From contig CAMECJ010000004.1 of assembly GCA_945913025.1 (NCBI GenBank), positions 100,745-164,744 on the forward strand: a DNA stretch of 64,000 bases, given 5' to 3'. This stretch comes from an uncultured Elusimicrobia bacterium (GTDB lineage Bacteria; Elusimicrobiota; Elusimicrobia; Elusimicrobiales; Elusimicrobiaceae). The number at the start of each line of letters is the position of its first letter. The first letter of the stretch is position 1. A model generated the notes under the pieces. It made no database searches, was not told the origin of the DNA, and was given only the letters and a program-made list of their open reading frames with translations. Position numbers and translations under genes: made by a program. This document shows positions 8,049 to 16,625 of the stretch, in pieces.

Positions 8049-9030
8049 TATGTTTACCCGCTTCGCCGATTGGGGCGTTAATGGGTTGGGGTTATCAAAA
8101 ACAACTGCTTTCGGCGCAGCCGTACATTTCTTTTTGGAAGATTTTACAAAAATCATTGTCCTTATTTATGTGCTGATTTTTACGGTTTCGTTATTCCGCT
8201 CTCAGTTGTCGGCGGAGAAGGTGAAAGCGTATTTAAGCGGAAAAAGCCGTTGGTACGGATATGTGCTGGCTGTTGTACTGGGGATTGTAACTCCTTTTTG
8301 TTCTTGTTCGTCTATTCCTCTGTTTATCGGGTTTATGGCGGCGGGTATTCCCTTTGGCGTGACGATGGCTTTTTTGATTTCTTCGCCGCTGGTGAGCGAA
8401 ATTGCCGCCGTATTATTAGTCGGCACGCCGGAGGCGGGGTGGTTGGCTGCGGGGATATATGTGCTGTCCGGGTGTTTAATTTCCGTACTGGGCGGTTATT
8501 TGTGTGACCGGTTTCTGTTGGTCCGGTGGATTCAGCCGGATTCTTTCCTGCCGGAGAAAAAATCCTCGCCCTGTTGCTGTTGTTGCGGAAAAGGGCGTAA
8601 AAGCCGGATATTTCGGATAAAAGAGTTATTAAAATATGCGCACTCCTACGCTTGGAATACGCTTTGTGAACTGTTTTGGTATATTTTAGCGGGGTTGTTG
8701 GTGGGGGCTTTTATTCACGGTTATATTCCGCAGACGTTTTTTGCCGACTGGTTGGGCCGCAGAAACTGGTATGCGGTGCCTTTGGCTTCTGTAGCGGGAG
8801 CGCCTTTGTATGCCAGCCACGCAGGAGTAATTCCGGTCATCCAATCGTTACTGGGCAAAGGGGTTCCGTTGGGGACGGCGCTCGTCTTATTGATGAGCAT
8901 AACGGCCCTTTCATTTCCGGAAATGATTATGCTCAACCGTGTATTAAAATGGAAACTAATCGGTTGCTTCTGCGCGTTTTTAATTATTTCTTTTATCATA
9001 ACAGGTTATTTGCTAAATATGTTCATTTAA
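8041..9030 (+). CDS. ArsP-like permease (PF03773) with pentacysteine loop
   Basis: Protein of 329 residues with about eight hydrophobic helices and the family hallmark TPFCSCSSIPLFIG near residue 80. ArsP-type permeases export organoarsenicals or trivalent metalloids. A cytosolic loop near residue 180 contains five consecutive cysteines (SSPCCCCCGKG) next to a basic stretch, probably a metal-binding patch. Start placed at the ATG at 8041 preceded by GAAGGAGAAACAAA, overlapping the arsR stop. It is followed by a terminator, closing the operon. Confidence 0.82.
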   Translation: MFDMFTRFADWGVNGLGLSKTTAFGAAVHFFLEDFTKIIVLIYVLIFTVSLFRSQLSAEKVKAYLSGKSRWYGYVLAVVLGIVTPFCSCSSIPLFIGFMAAGIPFGVTMAFLISSPLVSEIAAVLLVGTPEAGWLAAGIYVLSGCLISVLGGYLCDRFLLVRWIQPDSFLPEKKSSPCCCCCGKGRKSRIFRIKELLKYAHSYAWNTLCELFWYILAGLLVGAFIHGYIPQTFFADWLGRRNWYAVPLASVAGAPLYASHAGVIPVIQSLLGKGVPLGTALVLLMSITALSFPEMIMLNRVLKWKLIGCFCAFLIISFIITGYLLNMFI

Positions 9031-9035
9031 ATTAC

Positions 9036-9059
9036 CCCCGCTTTTCGGCGGGGCTTTTT
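9036..9059 (+). terminator. terminator after ArsP-like permease
   Basis: Stem CCCCGC / GCGGGG (9036-9041 / 9048-9053), loop TTTTCG, then five T. Confidence 0.85.
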
Positions 9060-9073
9060 GTTATACTGTAACT

Positions 9074-9634
9074 ATGGAAAAAATAATTTTAACGGGGATT
9101 TTTGTTCTGCTTGCCGTATCGTTTGCGTGGGGGGGCGTGTCGTTGTACCGTCGGGCGCAAAAACGCGGGGAAAGAGCGGGCTGTGCGTGTTTATTGTATT
9201 TTTTATCATCGTTTGTCTGCGGTATTTTTGCGTTTCAACAATTGCCGGTGGAAACGATGAGTGCTTTGGTTGCCGCGTTAGGCGGATTTGCCTTTTGGAG
9301 AGATTACCGCTTTTTTAAACGCGCAATTATCGTGTGCGGCGTGGTAAGGAAATTCGTGCCCCGCAGAGTATACAGATACTTAGGTACTCGCGCAGTAGTC
9401 TATCTTCCCGTTGTCCGGTTTGAATTTGACGGACAGGTCCGCCAGGTAACGGGAACGGTTTATTCCCGTTTCAAACCTAAAATAGGAAAGCCGATGAAGG
9501 TAGGCGTGAACCCGCAGAATATAAAGGACGTGCGGATATATCAAAAATCCAGCCTGATCCTTACCGGCACAATAGCCATTTTGGGAACAATTTTTTTGAT
9601 TCGTATGGTATATTCACGCCTGGCCGGAATATAA
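9074..9634 (+). CDS. DUF3592-like membrane protein
   Basis: Protein of 186 residues with N-terminal hydrophobic segments (about 5-22 and 45-65), a soluble segment PVVRFEFDGQVRQVTGTVYSR and KPKIGKPMKVGVNPQNIKDV, then a C-terminal hydrophobic helix. This is the usual DUF3592 layout (a small beta domain between membrane helices). Function unknown. A TATACT box (9062-9067) ends six nucleotides before the ATG, so the transcript is probably leaderless. The next gene is a diverged paralogue. Confidence 0.6.
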   Translation: MEKIILTGIFVLLAVSFAWGGVSLYRRAQKRGERAGCACLLYFLSSFVCGIFAFQQLPVETMSALVAALGGFAFWRDYRFFKRAIIVCGVVRKFVPRRVYRYLGTRAVVYLPVVRFEFDGQVRQVTGTVYSRFKPKIGKPMKVGVNPQNIKDVRIYQKSSLILTGTIAILGTIFLIRMVYSRLAGI

Positions 9635-9653
9635 AAATAATGCAGGGAGTAAA

Positions 9654-10271
9654 ATGGGTACTATGGATACATTTACAATTTTATTTGCAACGGTTGTTAT
9701 TATTTTTGTGGCTGCACCATTGGTGGTGTGCGGTGTGTTTCTGCCTCGTTATATGAGGAAGATGCGTGAAGGAAGGATGGATACCTTGTATACGAGTGGT
9801 GACAAAGTGTTTATCTTGGCGCTTGCTGTTGCAGTTTGCTGGCTGTATAAGCATTTTCCCCAGGAGACGATCGGCCTTTGTTGTGCTGTTTTTGGTGGTT
9901 ATTACTTGTGGGAGGGGTACCGGTTTTTTACCCGCGCGGTTATGGCGGACGGCGTGATAACGGCTTATACAAGGAGCGAGAGCCTGTTTAACTTTAGAAA
10001 AATGTATATACCCATTGTACAAGTTGTATTTAAGGGGCAAGTCCTTAAAACAGAGGTATGGAGAGGGATGCACTACTACACAAAGCCTAAAATAGGAAAA
10101 ACGGTAAAGGTGGGTATAGACCCCGATTTTTGCCCAACACCCCGGGAAAACATGGGACCGTTGGAAAAAGTAAAAATTATGAGATCTGTACGGATATACG
10201 ACATATCCCAAAGGATAATCTTTTTGTTCTTCTATGTAGCGGGAATGGCTGTATTGTTAAGCGCTATTTAG
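9654..10271 (+). CDS. DUF3592-like membrane protein, paralogue of the preceding gene
   Basis: Protein of 205 residues with the same plan as the gene 19 nt upstream: two N-terminal hydrophobic segments, a soluble stretch PIVQVVFKGQVLKTEVWRG and KPKIGKTVKVGIDPDFCPTP, and a C-terminal helix. Shared motifs such as KPKIGK, KVG and GYYLWEGYRFFTRAV versus GFAFWRDYRFFKRAI show tandem duplication followed by divergence. Start at the first ATG, 7 nt after GGGAG. Function unknown. Confidence 0.6.
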   Translation: MGTMDTFTILFATVVIIFVAAPLVVCGVFLPRYMRKMREGRMDTLYTSGDKVFILALAVAVCWLYKHFPQETIGLCCAVFGGYYLWEGYRFFTRAVMADGVITAYTRSESLFNFRKMYIPIVQVVFKGQVLKTEVWRGMHYYTKPKIGKTVKVGIDPDFCPTPRENMGPLEKVKIMRSVRIYDISQRIIFLFFYVAGMAVLLSAI

Positions 10272-10311
10272 CGGCCCTTGGCTGCATCTCCCGCGTTTTA
10301 ATTGGAGCATT

Positions 10312-11625
10312 TTATGCCGGAACGCGGTTGCCGCGGACGTATTCAAAGAATTGTTTTACGCGCGCATCGCACAATACGTCGCGTACCATAATATCTTTTT
10401 TGAGGTGTACGCCGGAGAGCGTGCGGCAGCGGCTCAGCGCCACATACGTCTGCCCCGTAGCGAACGCGCCACGGCCGATATCCAAATAAATGTTGTCAAA
10501 CGTCAGCCCCTGCGATTTGTGAATTGTAATCGCCCACGCCAGTTTCAGCGGATATTGTTTAAAAAATCCTTTTACGTTCGGTTCCAGTTTTTGCGTCAGC
10601 GGATTAAATTCGTATTTGACGTCCTCCCACACGTGCGGTTCCACCTGATAGACGCGGCCTTTTAATTCCACTTTAATAAAATCCGGCCCCAAGTCGTACA
10701 CGGTGCCGATGTCCCCGTTTACCCAGTCGTTGTCGTTGACAAGCATCATAATCTTTGCGCCTTTTTTGAGTTTTAATACCTGTTCGGCGGGGGGCGTTTT
10801 CTTTTGAAAAGACTCATCCGCCGCGGCGTTATATGTAAATTCTTCGCCGGAGAGCATAGACAAATAATGCAAATTCCGCCAAGCGGCTTCGCGGTTGGTG
10901 GGGGATAAAATAATGCAGTTTTCAAAATTTTCGGGCAGCTCAAACGTTTTGTGCGTGTTGAGCAGCGCGTCCAGTTCCGGCTGGGTCACGCGGCCTTCGC
11001 GGATGAGGTTTAACAGGCGCGCAAACTCCGGATCCGCTTTTTGGCGGAAGATACGTTTAAGTTCAAATACTTCTGTCGGCAGGCGGCGCAGGACGTGCGC
11101 TTCAAAAAAGTACGGGCTGGGATAAATTTGCCGGAAATAATCAAACAGTCCGCCGGAAGCCTGCTCTTCCACGGGCGGAAGTTGAAATAAATCGCCGAAC
11201 AGCACGATTTTTTTGCCGCCGAACGGTTCGTCCGAATGGGTGGAGATTTGGAGAATATGGTCTATCGCATCTAAAAGGTCGGCGCGGAGCATAGACGCTT
11301 CGTCAATAATAATGGTATCCACCGTGTCCACCGTTTTGCGCGGGAGACGTTTTAAATTGGCCTTGTCCAACAGATTGCCCGGCTTTAAATGAAAAAATGA
11401 ATGTACGGTCTGGCCGCGCACATTGACGGCCGCCAGCCCCGTGGTAGCCAATACGACGGTATTTTGCGCCGAATGTTCGGCAAAATACCTAAGGAGCGTG
11501 GTTTTCCCCGTGCCCGCGCGGCCCGTGATAAAAATGAGCGGTTTAACCGGCGGCTGCGCCTCCAGTAAGGCTAGCGCGTCTTTAAATTCATCCGTTAAAA
11601 TAATGGGGGATTCGTTAGCGGACAT
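10312..11625 (-). CDS. PIF1-like superfamily 1 DNA helicase
   Basis: Protein of 437 residues. Motifs in order: Walker A GRAGTGKTTLL (near 35), ATTGLAAVNVRGQTVHSFF (Ia), IIIDEASML (II), VLFGDLFQLPPV (III), ELKRIFRQ (IV), a C-terminal AITIHKSQGLTFD (V) and TYVALSRC (VI). These are the signatures of PIF1/RecD-like 5'-3' helicases, which resolve G-quadruplexes or assist replication and recombination. It is compact, with no additional nuclease domain. A TATAAT lies 5 nt upstream of the ATG. It is divergent from the ZIP transporter. Confidence 0.88.
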   Translation of the reverse strand: MSANESPIILTDEFKDALALLEAQPPVKPLIFITGRAGTGKTTLLRYFAEHSAQNTVVLATTGLAAVNVRGQTVHSFFHLKPGNLLDKANLKRLPRKTVDTVDTIIIDEASMLRADLLDAIDHILQISTHSDEPFGGKKIVLFGDLFQLPPVEEQASGGLFDYFRQIYPSPYFFEAHVLRRLPTEVFELKRIFRQKADPEFARLLNLIREGRVTQPELDALLNTHKTFELPENFENCIILSPTNREAAWRNLHYLSMLSGEEFTYNAAADESFQKKTPPAEQVLKLKKGAKIMMLVNDNDWVNGDIGTVYDLGPDFIKVELKGRVYQVEPHVWEDVKYEFNPLTQKLEPNVKGFFKQYPLKLAWAITIHKSQGLTFDNIYLDIGRGAFATGQTYVALSRCRTLSGVHLKKDIMVRDVLCDARVKQFFEYVRGNRVPA

Positions 11626-11630
11626 ACTTT

Positions 11631-11690
11631 ATTATAGCAATTCGGGAATAATCTTTTTAGTTGAGCGGTGCGTTTAATTTTCTCTATAAT
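11631..11690. promoter_or_regulatory. divergent promoter region of PIF1-like and ZIP genes
   Basis: Minus strand: TGC-TATAAT (extended -10; box at 11631-11636) ending 5 nt before the helicase ATG. Plus strand: TTGAGC (11661-11666), 18-bp spacer, TATAAT (11685-11690) ending 6 nt before the ZIP ATG at 11697. Neither gene has room for a Shine-Dalgarno sequence. Confidence 0.65.
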
Positions 11691-11696
11691 ATACCT

Positions 11697-12470
11697 ATGG
11701 AATACTCGGTACTTGTTGCGTTGTTTTTAAGTTTTTTGGCCGGAGCCGCCACTTCCGTGGGCGGACTCCTTGCGTTTGTCATCAAAAAGGAAAACCTGTC
11801 CGCCCTTTCGCTGGGGCTTGGGTTTTCGGCAGGCGTGATGATTTACGTATCGTTTATGGAAATTCTGCCGCAGGCCTCGGAGTCGTTGTCGTCCGCGTAC
11901 GGCGGCAAGACGGGCGAGTGGATCAGCACGGGGATTTTTTTCGGCGGGATTGTGCTGGCGTGGCTGATTGATACGCTGCTGCCGTCACATCACGTGGAAG
12001 AACATACCCTGGATCAGTCTGCCAAGTTAAAACATTTGGGTTTGTTTACCGCGCTGGCGCTGGCCGTTCACAATTTTCCCGAAGGGCTTGCCACATTTAT
12101 GGCGTCTATGAAAGACGCCACCCTCGGCGTATCTATCGCCGCGGCGGTGGCGATTCACAACATTCCGGAAGGGGTGGCCGTCGCGTTGCCCGTTTATCAC
12201 TCTACAGGCTCGCGTTCCAAGGCGTTTTGGTACAGCGCGCTTTCCGGTATGGCCGAGCCCGTAGGGGCGCTGTTGGGTTTTTTGCTGCTGCGGTCGTTAC
12301 TTGGGGAACGGGCGTTTGGCGTAATGTTTGCCTTAATTGCGGGGATTATGATTTACATCTCTTTAGACGAACTGCTTCCCACGGCACACGAGTACGGCGA
12401 GGGACATAAAGTTATTTGGGGCGTTTTGGGCGGGATGATGATTATGGCTCTTTCGCTCTTGTTATTCTAA
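11697..12470 (+). CDS. zupT: ZIP-family divalent metal transporter (ZupT-like)
   Basis: Protein of 257 residues with eight predicted helices. It has the two ZIP signature motifs that build the binuclear metal site: HNFPEGLATF and HNIPEGVAVALP, plus EPVGALLG. A histidine-containing loop HHVEEH (near residue 100) may gather metal. It imports zinc or iron into the cytoplasm. The ATG at 11697 is the first in frame after a good promoter. A bidirectional terminator follows. Confidence 0.9.
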   Translation: MEYSVLVALFLSFLAGAATSVGGLLAFVIKKENLSALSLGLGFSAGVMIYVSFMEILPQASESLSSAYGGKTGEWISTGIFFGGIVLAWLIDTLLPSHHVEEHTLDQSAKLKHLGLFTALALAVHNFPEGLATFMASMKDATLGVSIAAAVAIHNIPEGVAVALPVYHSTGSRSKAFWYSALSGMAEPVGALLGFLLLRSLLGERAFGVMFALIAGIMIYISLDELLPTAHEYGEGHKVIWGVLGGMMIMALSLLLF

Positions 12471-12472
12471 AT

Positions 12473-12500
12473 AAAAAGCTCCCAAATGCGGGAGCTTTTT
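12473..12500. terminator. bidirectional terminator
   Basis: Perfect stem AAAAAGCTCCC / GGGAGCTTTTT (12473-12483 / 12490-12500). It lies between convergent genes, has T-runs on both strands and can serve both. Confidence 0.85.
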
Positions 12501-12505
12501 AGATC

Positions 12506-13264
12506 TCAAAAAATCAGCGGCGCAAGCCAGAAGGAAATAATCATACCCAGCGAATAACTGGTTACGTTCATCACTATACTGAGCACCAGTGCGTCTTTTA
12601 TGGGCATTTTACGCGGATTCATTAAGCGTATAATTACCGCTTCCGCAAGCAGGCAGAACAGCCACAAGAGCGCCGTTTCTTTTACAAATTGTACAAAAAG
12701 CAGCCATGCTGCCGCAGTAGACAATACATTGCTAATCGCTACGCTGTACAAAATTGTAAACGGTTTTTGTGTGTACATCAAATACGCCAGCGCGGCCAGT
12801 ATTTCAAGCAGTAAAATAATGACGAGCGATACCCAGGCGTCTGTACGCGCCCAAGCAGGTGTTTCGGACAGGACTTCCGCCGGTTCCACCGTTAATGAAT
12901 CATTATTGATATATACATTGAAGCGGGAACGCAGCGAATCAGGCGCGGGGAAAATGTTACTTTCACGTTTCGTGCCGTCCGCAAATGCGATAATCAATTT
13001 CTGAAAATTATCGTATTCATACGCCACGGAAGTGCACGCTCCCGCCCCGCAGTACAGTTTTTGAATCCCGTAATGCCCCAGCGGCGCGCTTTGGATGCAT
13101 TGGTTGTCGGCACATTGGATTTGCTCGCTGTGCAGCGGGTCAATCAGCGGTTTTGCTTGCGTATTATAAATAAAGGAAAATTCCATTTCCGGTTTAGGCG
13201 ATACATTGGCCCACAGCGGGGGGAAAGCACAGAACAGTAATATAAAAGCCAATAATTTTTTCAT
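12506..13264 (-). CDS. hypothetical exported membrane protein
   Basis: Protein of 252 residues. Signal peptide ending LWANV near residue 19. An extracytoplasmic domain of about 115 residues has four cysteines (CADNQC and CGAGAC), suggesting two disulfides. Four C-terminal hydrophobic helices follow (from about residue 145). I do not recognise a family. An ATG in the AT-rich context GGGTAAAAAAATG starts it; TATAAT lies about 40 nt upstream on the minus strand. Confidence 0.6.
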   Translation of the reverse strand: MKKLLAFILLFCAFPPLWANVSPKPEMEFSFIYNTQAKPLIDPLHSEQIQCADNQCIQSAPLGHYGIQKLYCGAGACTSVAYEYDNFQKLIIAFADGTKRESNIFPAPDSLRSRFNVYINNDSLTVEPAEVLSETPAWARTDAWVSLVIILLLEILAALAYLMYTQKPFTILYSVAISNVLSTAAAWLLFVQFVKETALLWLFCLLAEAVIIRLMNPRKMPIKDALVLSIVMNVTSYSLGMIISFWLAPLIF

Positions 13265-13326
13265 TTTTTTACCCGATAGTCTTTATTTTGTATTATAACA
13301 TTAATACCAGTAGAGGGGGAACGGAA

Positions 13327-14532
13327 ATGTTTTTGACCAAAACGCAAAATGAAAAATATGCCGATGTAATGATTTGGGCCCTGCAAACGGCCCGCCGCAA
13401 CGGAAAATTTAAAAAGTACGATTCCGTTTTACTGCGTACGGATATGGCCGCCTTGCCTTTGGCGGAAGCTATTTATAAAAAATTAATCGCTGCGCGGTTT
13501 AACGTCATCACCCGCATTAACGCGCCGGAGGCGTTTTCCAAGGCGTTTTATACAAGCGCGGACGACAAACAATTATCGTTTATCGCATCGGGCGAAAAAG
13601 AATTTCAAGGCGGTATCAACGGACTGATTTCGCTGCGTGCGCCGGAAGATTTGACGCATTTAAAAGACGTGAGTCCCGCCCGTATTGCCAAAAGCGCGGT
13701 GGCGCATAAACCCTTACGTGAAATTTTGGACGTACGCGAACAGCAGGGGCTTTTTTCTTGGACGCTGTGCAACTATCCTACGGAAGAACTTGCCAAGCGC
13801 GCGGGGTTGACCGCCAAAGAGTACGCCGGCCAAATCGCACGGGCGTGCTTTTTAAATGAAAAAGATCCCGTTAAAACATGGAAAGAAGTTACCAAACAAA
13901 TTACCGAAATCGGCAAGTGGCTGTCCTCGCTGCCGGTTGAAACGCTGCGCGTGGAGTCGGCGCATATGGATTTGGAAGTATTATTGGGCGAAAAACGCAA
14001 ATTTATTGCAGGGGGCGGGTGCAATGTACCGTCTTTTGAAATTTTTACCTCGCCCGACTGGCGCGGTACGCGCGGCGTGTATTTTGCCGACTTGTCGTCC
14101 TACCGCAGCGGCAATTATGTTCGCGGCGTAAAGCTGGAATTTAAAAACGGCCGCGCCGTTAAGGCGGACGCCGAACAGGGCGGCGAGTTCGTACGCAAAA
14201 TGTTGGCGATGGACCGCGGAGCGGCGCAAATCGGCGAGTTTTCGCTGACAGACCGCCGGTTTTCCAAAATCACCAAATTTATGGCCGATATTCTGTACGA
14301 TGAAAATTTCGGCGGCAAATACGGCAACTGCCACGTAGCCGTGGGCGCAAGTTACGCCGATACATTTGCCGGCCCGCAAAACGAGTTGGACAAAAAACTC
14401 AAAGAAAAACTCGGTTTTAACGATTCTTCCCTGCACTGGGATTTAATTAATACCGAGGATAAAACCGTTACCGCACGCTTAAAAGACGGATCGGCTTGCG
14501 TGGTATACGAAAAGGGCCAATTTAAATACTAG
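13327..14532 (+). CDS. M29 (thermophilic) aminopeptidase
   Basis: Protein of 401 residues, the normal length for peptidase family M29. Metal ligands expected for the family can be seen: Glu in NVPSFEIFTSPDW, Glu in QIGEFSLTD, His in YGNCHVAVG, and His/Asp in SSLHWDLI. It removes N-terminal residues from peptides in the cytoplasm with a two-metal site. Start moved to the ATG at 13327, which has GAGGGGGAACGGAA in front, rather than an upstream in-frame ATG with no ribosome-binding site. It appears monocistronic. Confidence 0.85.
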   Translation: MFLTKTQNEKYADVMIWALQTARRNGKFKKYDSVLLRTDMAALPLAEAIYKKLIAARFNVITRINAPEAFSKAFYTSADDKQLSFIASGEKEFQGGINGLISLRAPEDLTHLKDVSPARIAKSAVAHKPLREILDVREQQGLFSWTLCNYPTEELAKRAGLTAKEYAGQIARACFLNEKDPVKTWKEVTKQITEIGKWLSSLPVETLRVESAHMDLEVLLGEKRKFIAGGGCNVPSFEIFTSPDWRGTRGVYFADLSSYRSGNYVRGVKLEFKNGRAVKADAEQGGEFVRKMLAMDRGAAQIGEFSLTDRRFSKITKFMADILYDENFGGKYGNCHVAVGASYADTFAGPQNELDKKLKEKLGFNDSSLHWDLINTEDKTVTARLKDGSACVVYEKGQFKY

Positions 14533-14645
14533 GTCCCAGAAGGGGCCCAAACGGCCATAGGTCTTTAGACCCTTGTTATAGACGGCTTGATTTCTTACAC
14601 TAAATATAGAAGCAAATAATTTTTGTAAAACACAAGGAGATGAGT

Positions 14646-15443
14646 ATGAGAAAACTATTTGTGATGTTACTGGCCTTGACAGTGTTGGGATTGCCGGCTT
14701 TTGCCCAAACATCGGCTGTTGGCAAGGATTCTGTGAATACCGCGTATAGAAAAGTGGCACAGGCCGTGTTTGATTCCCAAGACGAAATTGCTAAAGGAAA
14801 AGAGGCTGTATTAAACAGTTTAAAATACTTCCGTAAAGTTACGGAAGAAAGCGAAGAGTTTAACGGTTCTTATTCCCTGCAGAATATGCTGTCTTTAATG
14901 GATAATTATTTGGATTTGTACAGTAAATCTCAGGCGGCGGCGCTGTCCTTGAATGAAGAAATTAACAAGCCCATTAAAGCGGGGTGGGGCAGCACAGTAA
15001 CTATTCCTCAGTTGATTAGAGATAACATTCAGCACGTGTTTGCCGGTTCTTCTACGGCAGAGGACTTTGGCTATTTTGAAGAATTATTGGGGCAAAAAGC
15101 GGCTTCTCAAGCGGAAAAACAGCTGAGTAAGAATCAGGCGTTCGTGTTAGAAAGCCTGAAATATTTCCGCAAAGTTACGGAAGAAAGAAAAGAATTTAAC
15201 GGTTCTTTTACGCTGCAGAATATGATGGATTTAATGGACAATTATTTGGCCCTGTATCAAAAATCCGAATCGGAGGCGTTAGCCTTGAATAAAGAAATTA
15301 ACAAGCCGATTAAAGCGGGTTGGGGCCAAACGGTTACTATCCCTCAGTTGATTAGAGATAACATTCAGCACGTGTTTGCCGGATCTTCTACGGCGCAGGA
15401 TTTGGAATTCTTTGCCGACTTGTTGGTCAAGGATGTAAAATAG
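14646..15443 (+). CDS. secreted protein made of two near-identical ~112-residue repeats
   Basis: Protein of 265 residues. Signal peptide of 20 residues (ALTVLGLPAFA then Q). Two tandem copies of a helical domain then follow with a 112-codon period: LKYFRKVTEE, EFNGS, LQNM, LMDNYL, EINKPIKAGWG, VTIPQLIRDNIQHVFAGSS recur almost unchanged. The DNA copies are similar too, pointing to a recent internal duplication. No cysteines or known catalytic motifs are seen. Start at the second ATG (14646) because AAGGAG is 6 nt upstream of it. Function unknown. Confidence 0.7.
   Translation: MRKLFVMLLALTVLGLPAFAQTSAVGKDSVNTAYRKVAQAVFDSQDEIAKGKEAVLNSLKYFRKVTEESEEFNGSYSLQNMLSLMDNYLDLYSKSQAAALSLNEEINKPIKAGWGSTVTIPQLIRDNIQHVFAGSSTAEDFGYFEELLGQKAASQAEKQLSKNQAFVLESLKYFRKVTEERKEFNGSFTLQNMMDLMDNYLALYQKSESEALALNKEINKPIKAGWGQTVTIPQLIRDNIQHVFAGSSTAQDLEFFADLLVKDVK
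14817..15430 (+). repeat. intragenic tandem duplication, period 336 bp
   Basis: The segment from 14817 recurs from 15153, exactly 336 bp (112 codons) later. Both encode SLKYFRKVTEE ... NKPIKAGWG ... QLIRDNIQHVFAGSSTA, with synonymous and few replacement changes. Confidence 0.85.
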
Positions 15444-15541
15444 GTCAGTATTGAAACAGTCTCTTGTGATTCCTGTCAACCAAAACCGGACGGGCTGAGA
15501 TTAAAAATAAAAGCCGTTGATTAGAAATAGTTTTATAATGC

Positions 15542-15576
15542 AAAGCCGCTTGGTGTTTTAAACCAAGCGGCTTTTT
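15542..15576 (+). terminator. terminator after the repeat protein gene
   Basis: 13-bp stem AAAGCCGCTTGGT / ACCAAGCGGCTTT (15542-15554 / 15562-15574) with a T-run. Confidence 0.88.
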
Positions 15577-15589
15577 GTAGATTGTGAAA

Positions 15590-15973
15590 ACTCCCAGTGG
15601 GGCCGTACGCTGCGCGCCGTACCCTGCAGTCTGTCAGACATTTCAGGATGACCTTTTTAATAGGAGAAACGACAATAAAACGTTTATTTGCCGTCATTCT
15701 GAATTTATTTCAGAATCCAGTCGTTCATAAAACAAAGCCGTATGTATGGACCCTGAAACGGCGGCCCGCAGGGTTCGGGAATCTGTCGTTATGAAAGAGG
15801 AGAAGATCCCCGACAAAAAACCTCGGGGATGACATCTTTTTATTGGCCCCGAACGCCACGTTCCGCCCCTCTTTGGGGATGACAGTATAATGGAAAAATC
15901 TGTGGAAAACGCGGATTTGATATAGAAAAAGCCCTGTATTTAACAGGGCTTTTTCATTCGTTTGAAATAGCAA
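15590..15973. repeat. intergenic region of short palindromic (REP-like) elements
   Basis: Gene-free stretch. It holds GTCATTCTGA...TCAGAATCCA (15693-15719), GATCCCCGA...CGGGGATGACA (15805-15834), the phrase GGCGGCCCGCAGGGT shared with the 25.5 kb region, and a final hairpin with a T-run (AAAAAGCCCTG...CAGGGCTTTTT, near 15925-15955) that can terminate either side. Short ORFs here are artefacts of the repeats. Confidence 0.7.
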
Positions 15974-16597
15974 CTAAATTTCTTTATGCAGCACTTTGAG
16001 CGTTGCCTTTTCTTTGGCAACGGGCAGACATTCCTGTACGCGGTAGTTTTTGCCGTTTAAGCGTTGGGTAATGACAGAAATGTCCGCGTCCGTTAACACT
16101 TCTTTATCGTAGGTGGTGCGAAATTCGTATTCTAACCCACTTTGACGGATGAGATCGATAGACTGTTTCAATACTTCCGGATTAAAATCTACGCCGGTAA
16201 TCAGCGCATATTTTTCCAGCGGCGCCTTAATGTCCATTGCAATATAATCCAGTAATTTGGCATCTAAAAGCTGCCGCAGCATTTCCGGACGGGTGCCGTT
16301 GGTGTCCAGCTTGGTGGCATAACCCATTGCTTTTAAATCAGTTAGGAATTGGGGTAAGTCTTCATGCAGGGTAGGTTCCCCGCCGGATACAACAACGCCT
16401 TCCAAGGTGCCTTGGCGGCGTTTTAAAAAGGAATAGATTTCTTCTTTGGCAACGGGTTCGGCGAACATATGCGGATAAACCAGTTCCGGATTGTGGCAGT
16501 AGCGGCAGCGGAAGTTGCACCCTTGGGTAAACACCACTGCGGCCGGCCGGCCCGGAAAGTCTATTAACGTGAATTTAATCAGTCCGCCTATTTTCAT
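15974..16597 (-). CDS. nrdG: anaerobic ribonucleotide reductase activating enzyme
   Basis: Radical SAM protein of 207 residues with the cluster motif CNFRCRYCHNPEL (CxxxCxxC) near residue 27 and GGEPTLHEDL. It is of the NrdG2 type, longer than E. coli NrdG. It reduces SAM and abstracts a hydrogen from the reductase's glycine to create the glycyl radical. It is the last gene of nrdD, small glycyl-radical subunit, nrdG, starting 28 nt after the small gene. In this genome its substrate glycine lies on the separate 73-residue protein. Confidence 0.9.
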   Translation of the reverse strand: MKIGGLIKFTLIDFPGRPAAVVFTQGCNFRCRYCHNPELVYPHMFAEPVAKEEIYSFLKRRQGTLEGVVVSGGEPTLHEDLPQFLTDLKAMGYATKLDTNGTRPEMLRQLLDAKLLDYIAMDIKAPLEKYALITGVDFNPEVLKQSIDLIRQSGLEYEFRTTYDKEVLTDADISVITQRLNGKNYRVQECLPVAKEKATLKVLHKEI

Positions 16598-16625
16598 CCG
16601 AACACCGTTGCGATAGAGTATAAGC

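Noticed and set aside
15590..15900. CRISPR-like array from the repeated palindromes
   Set aside because: The repeats are palindromes of different stem sequence with irregular spacing, not direct repeats with unique spacers.
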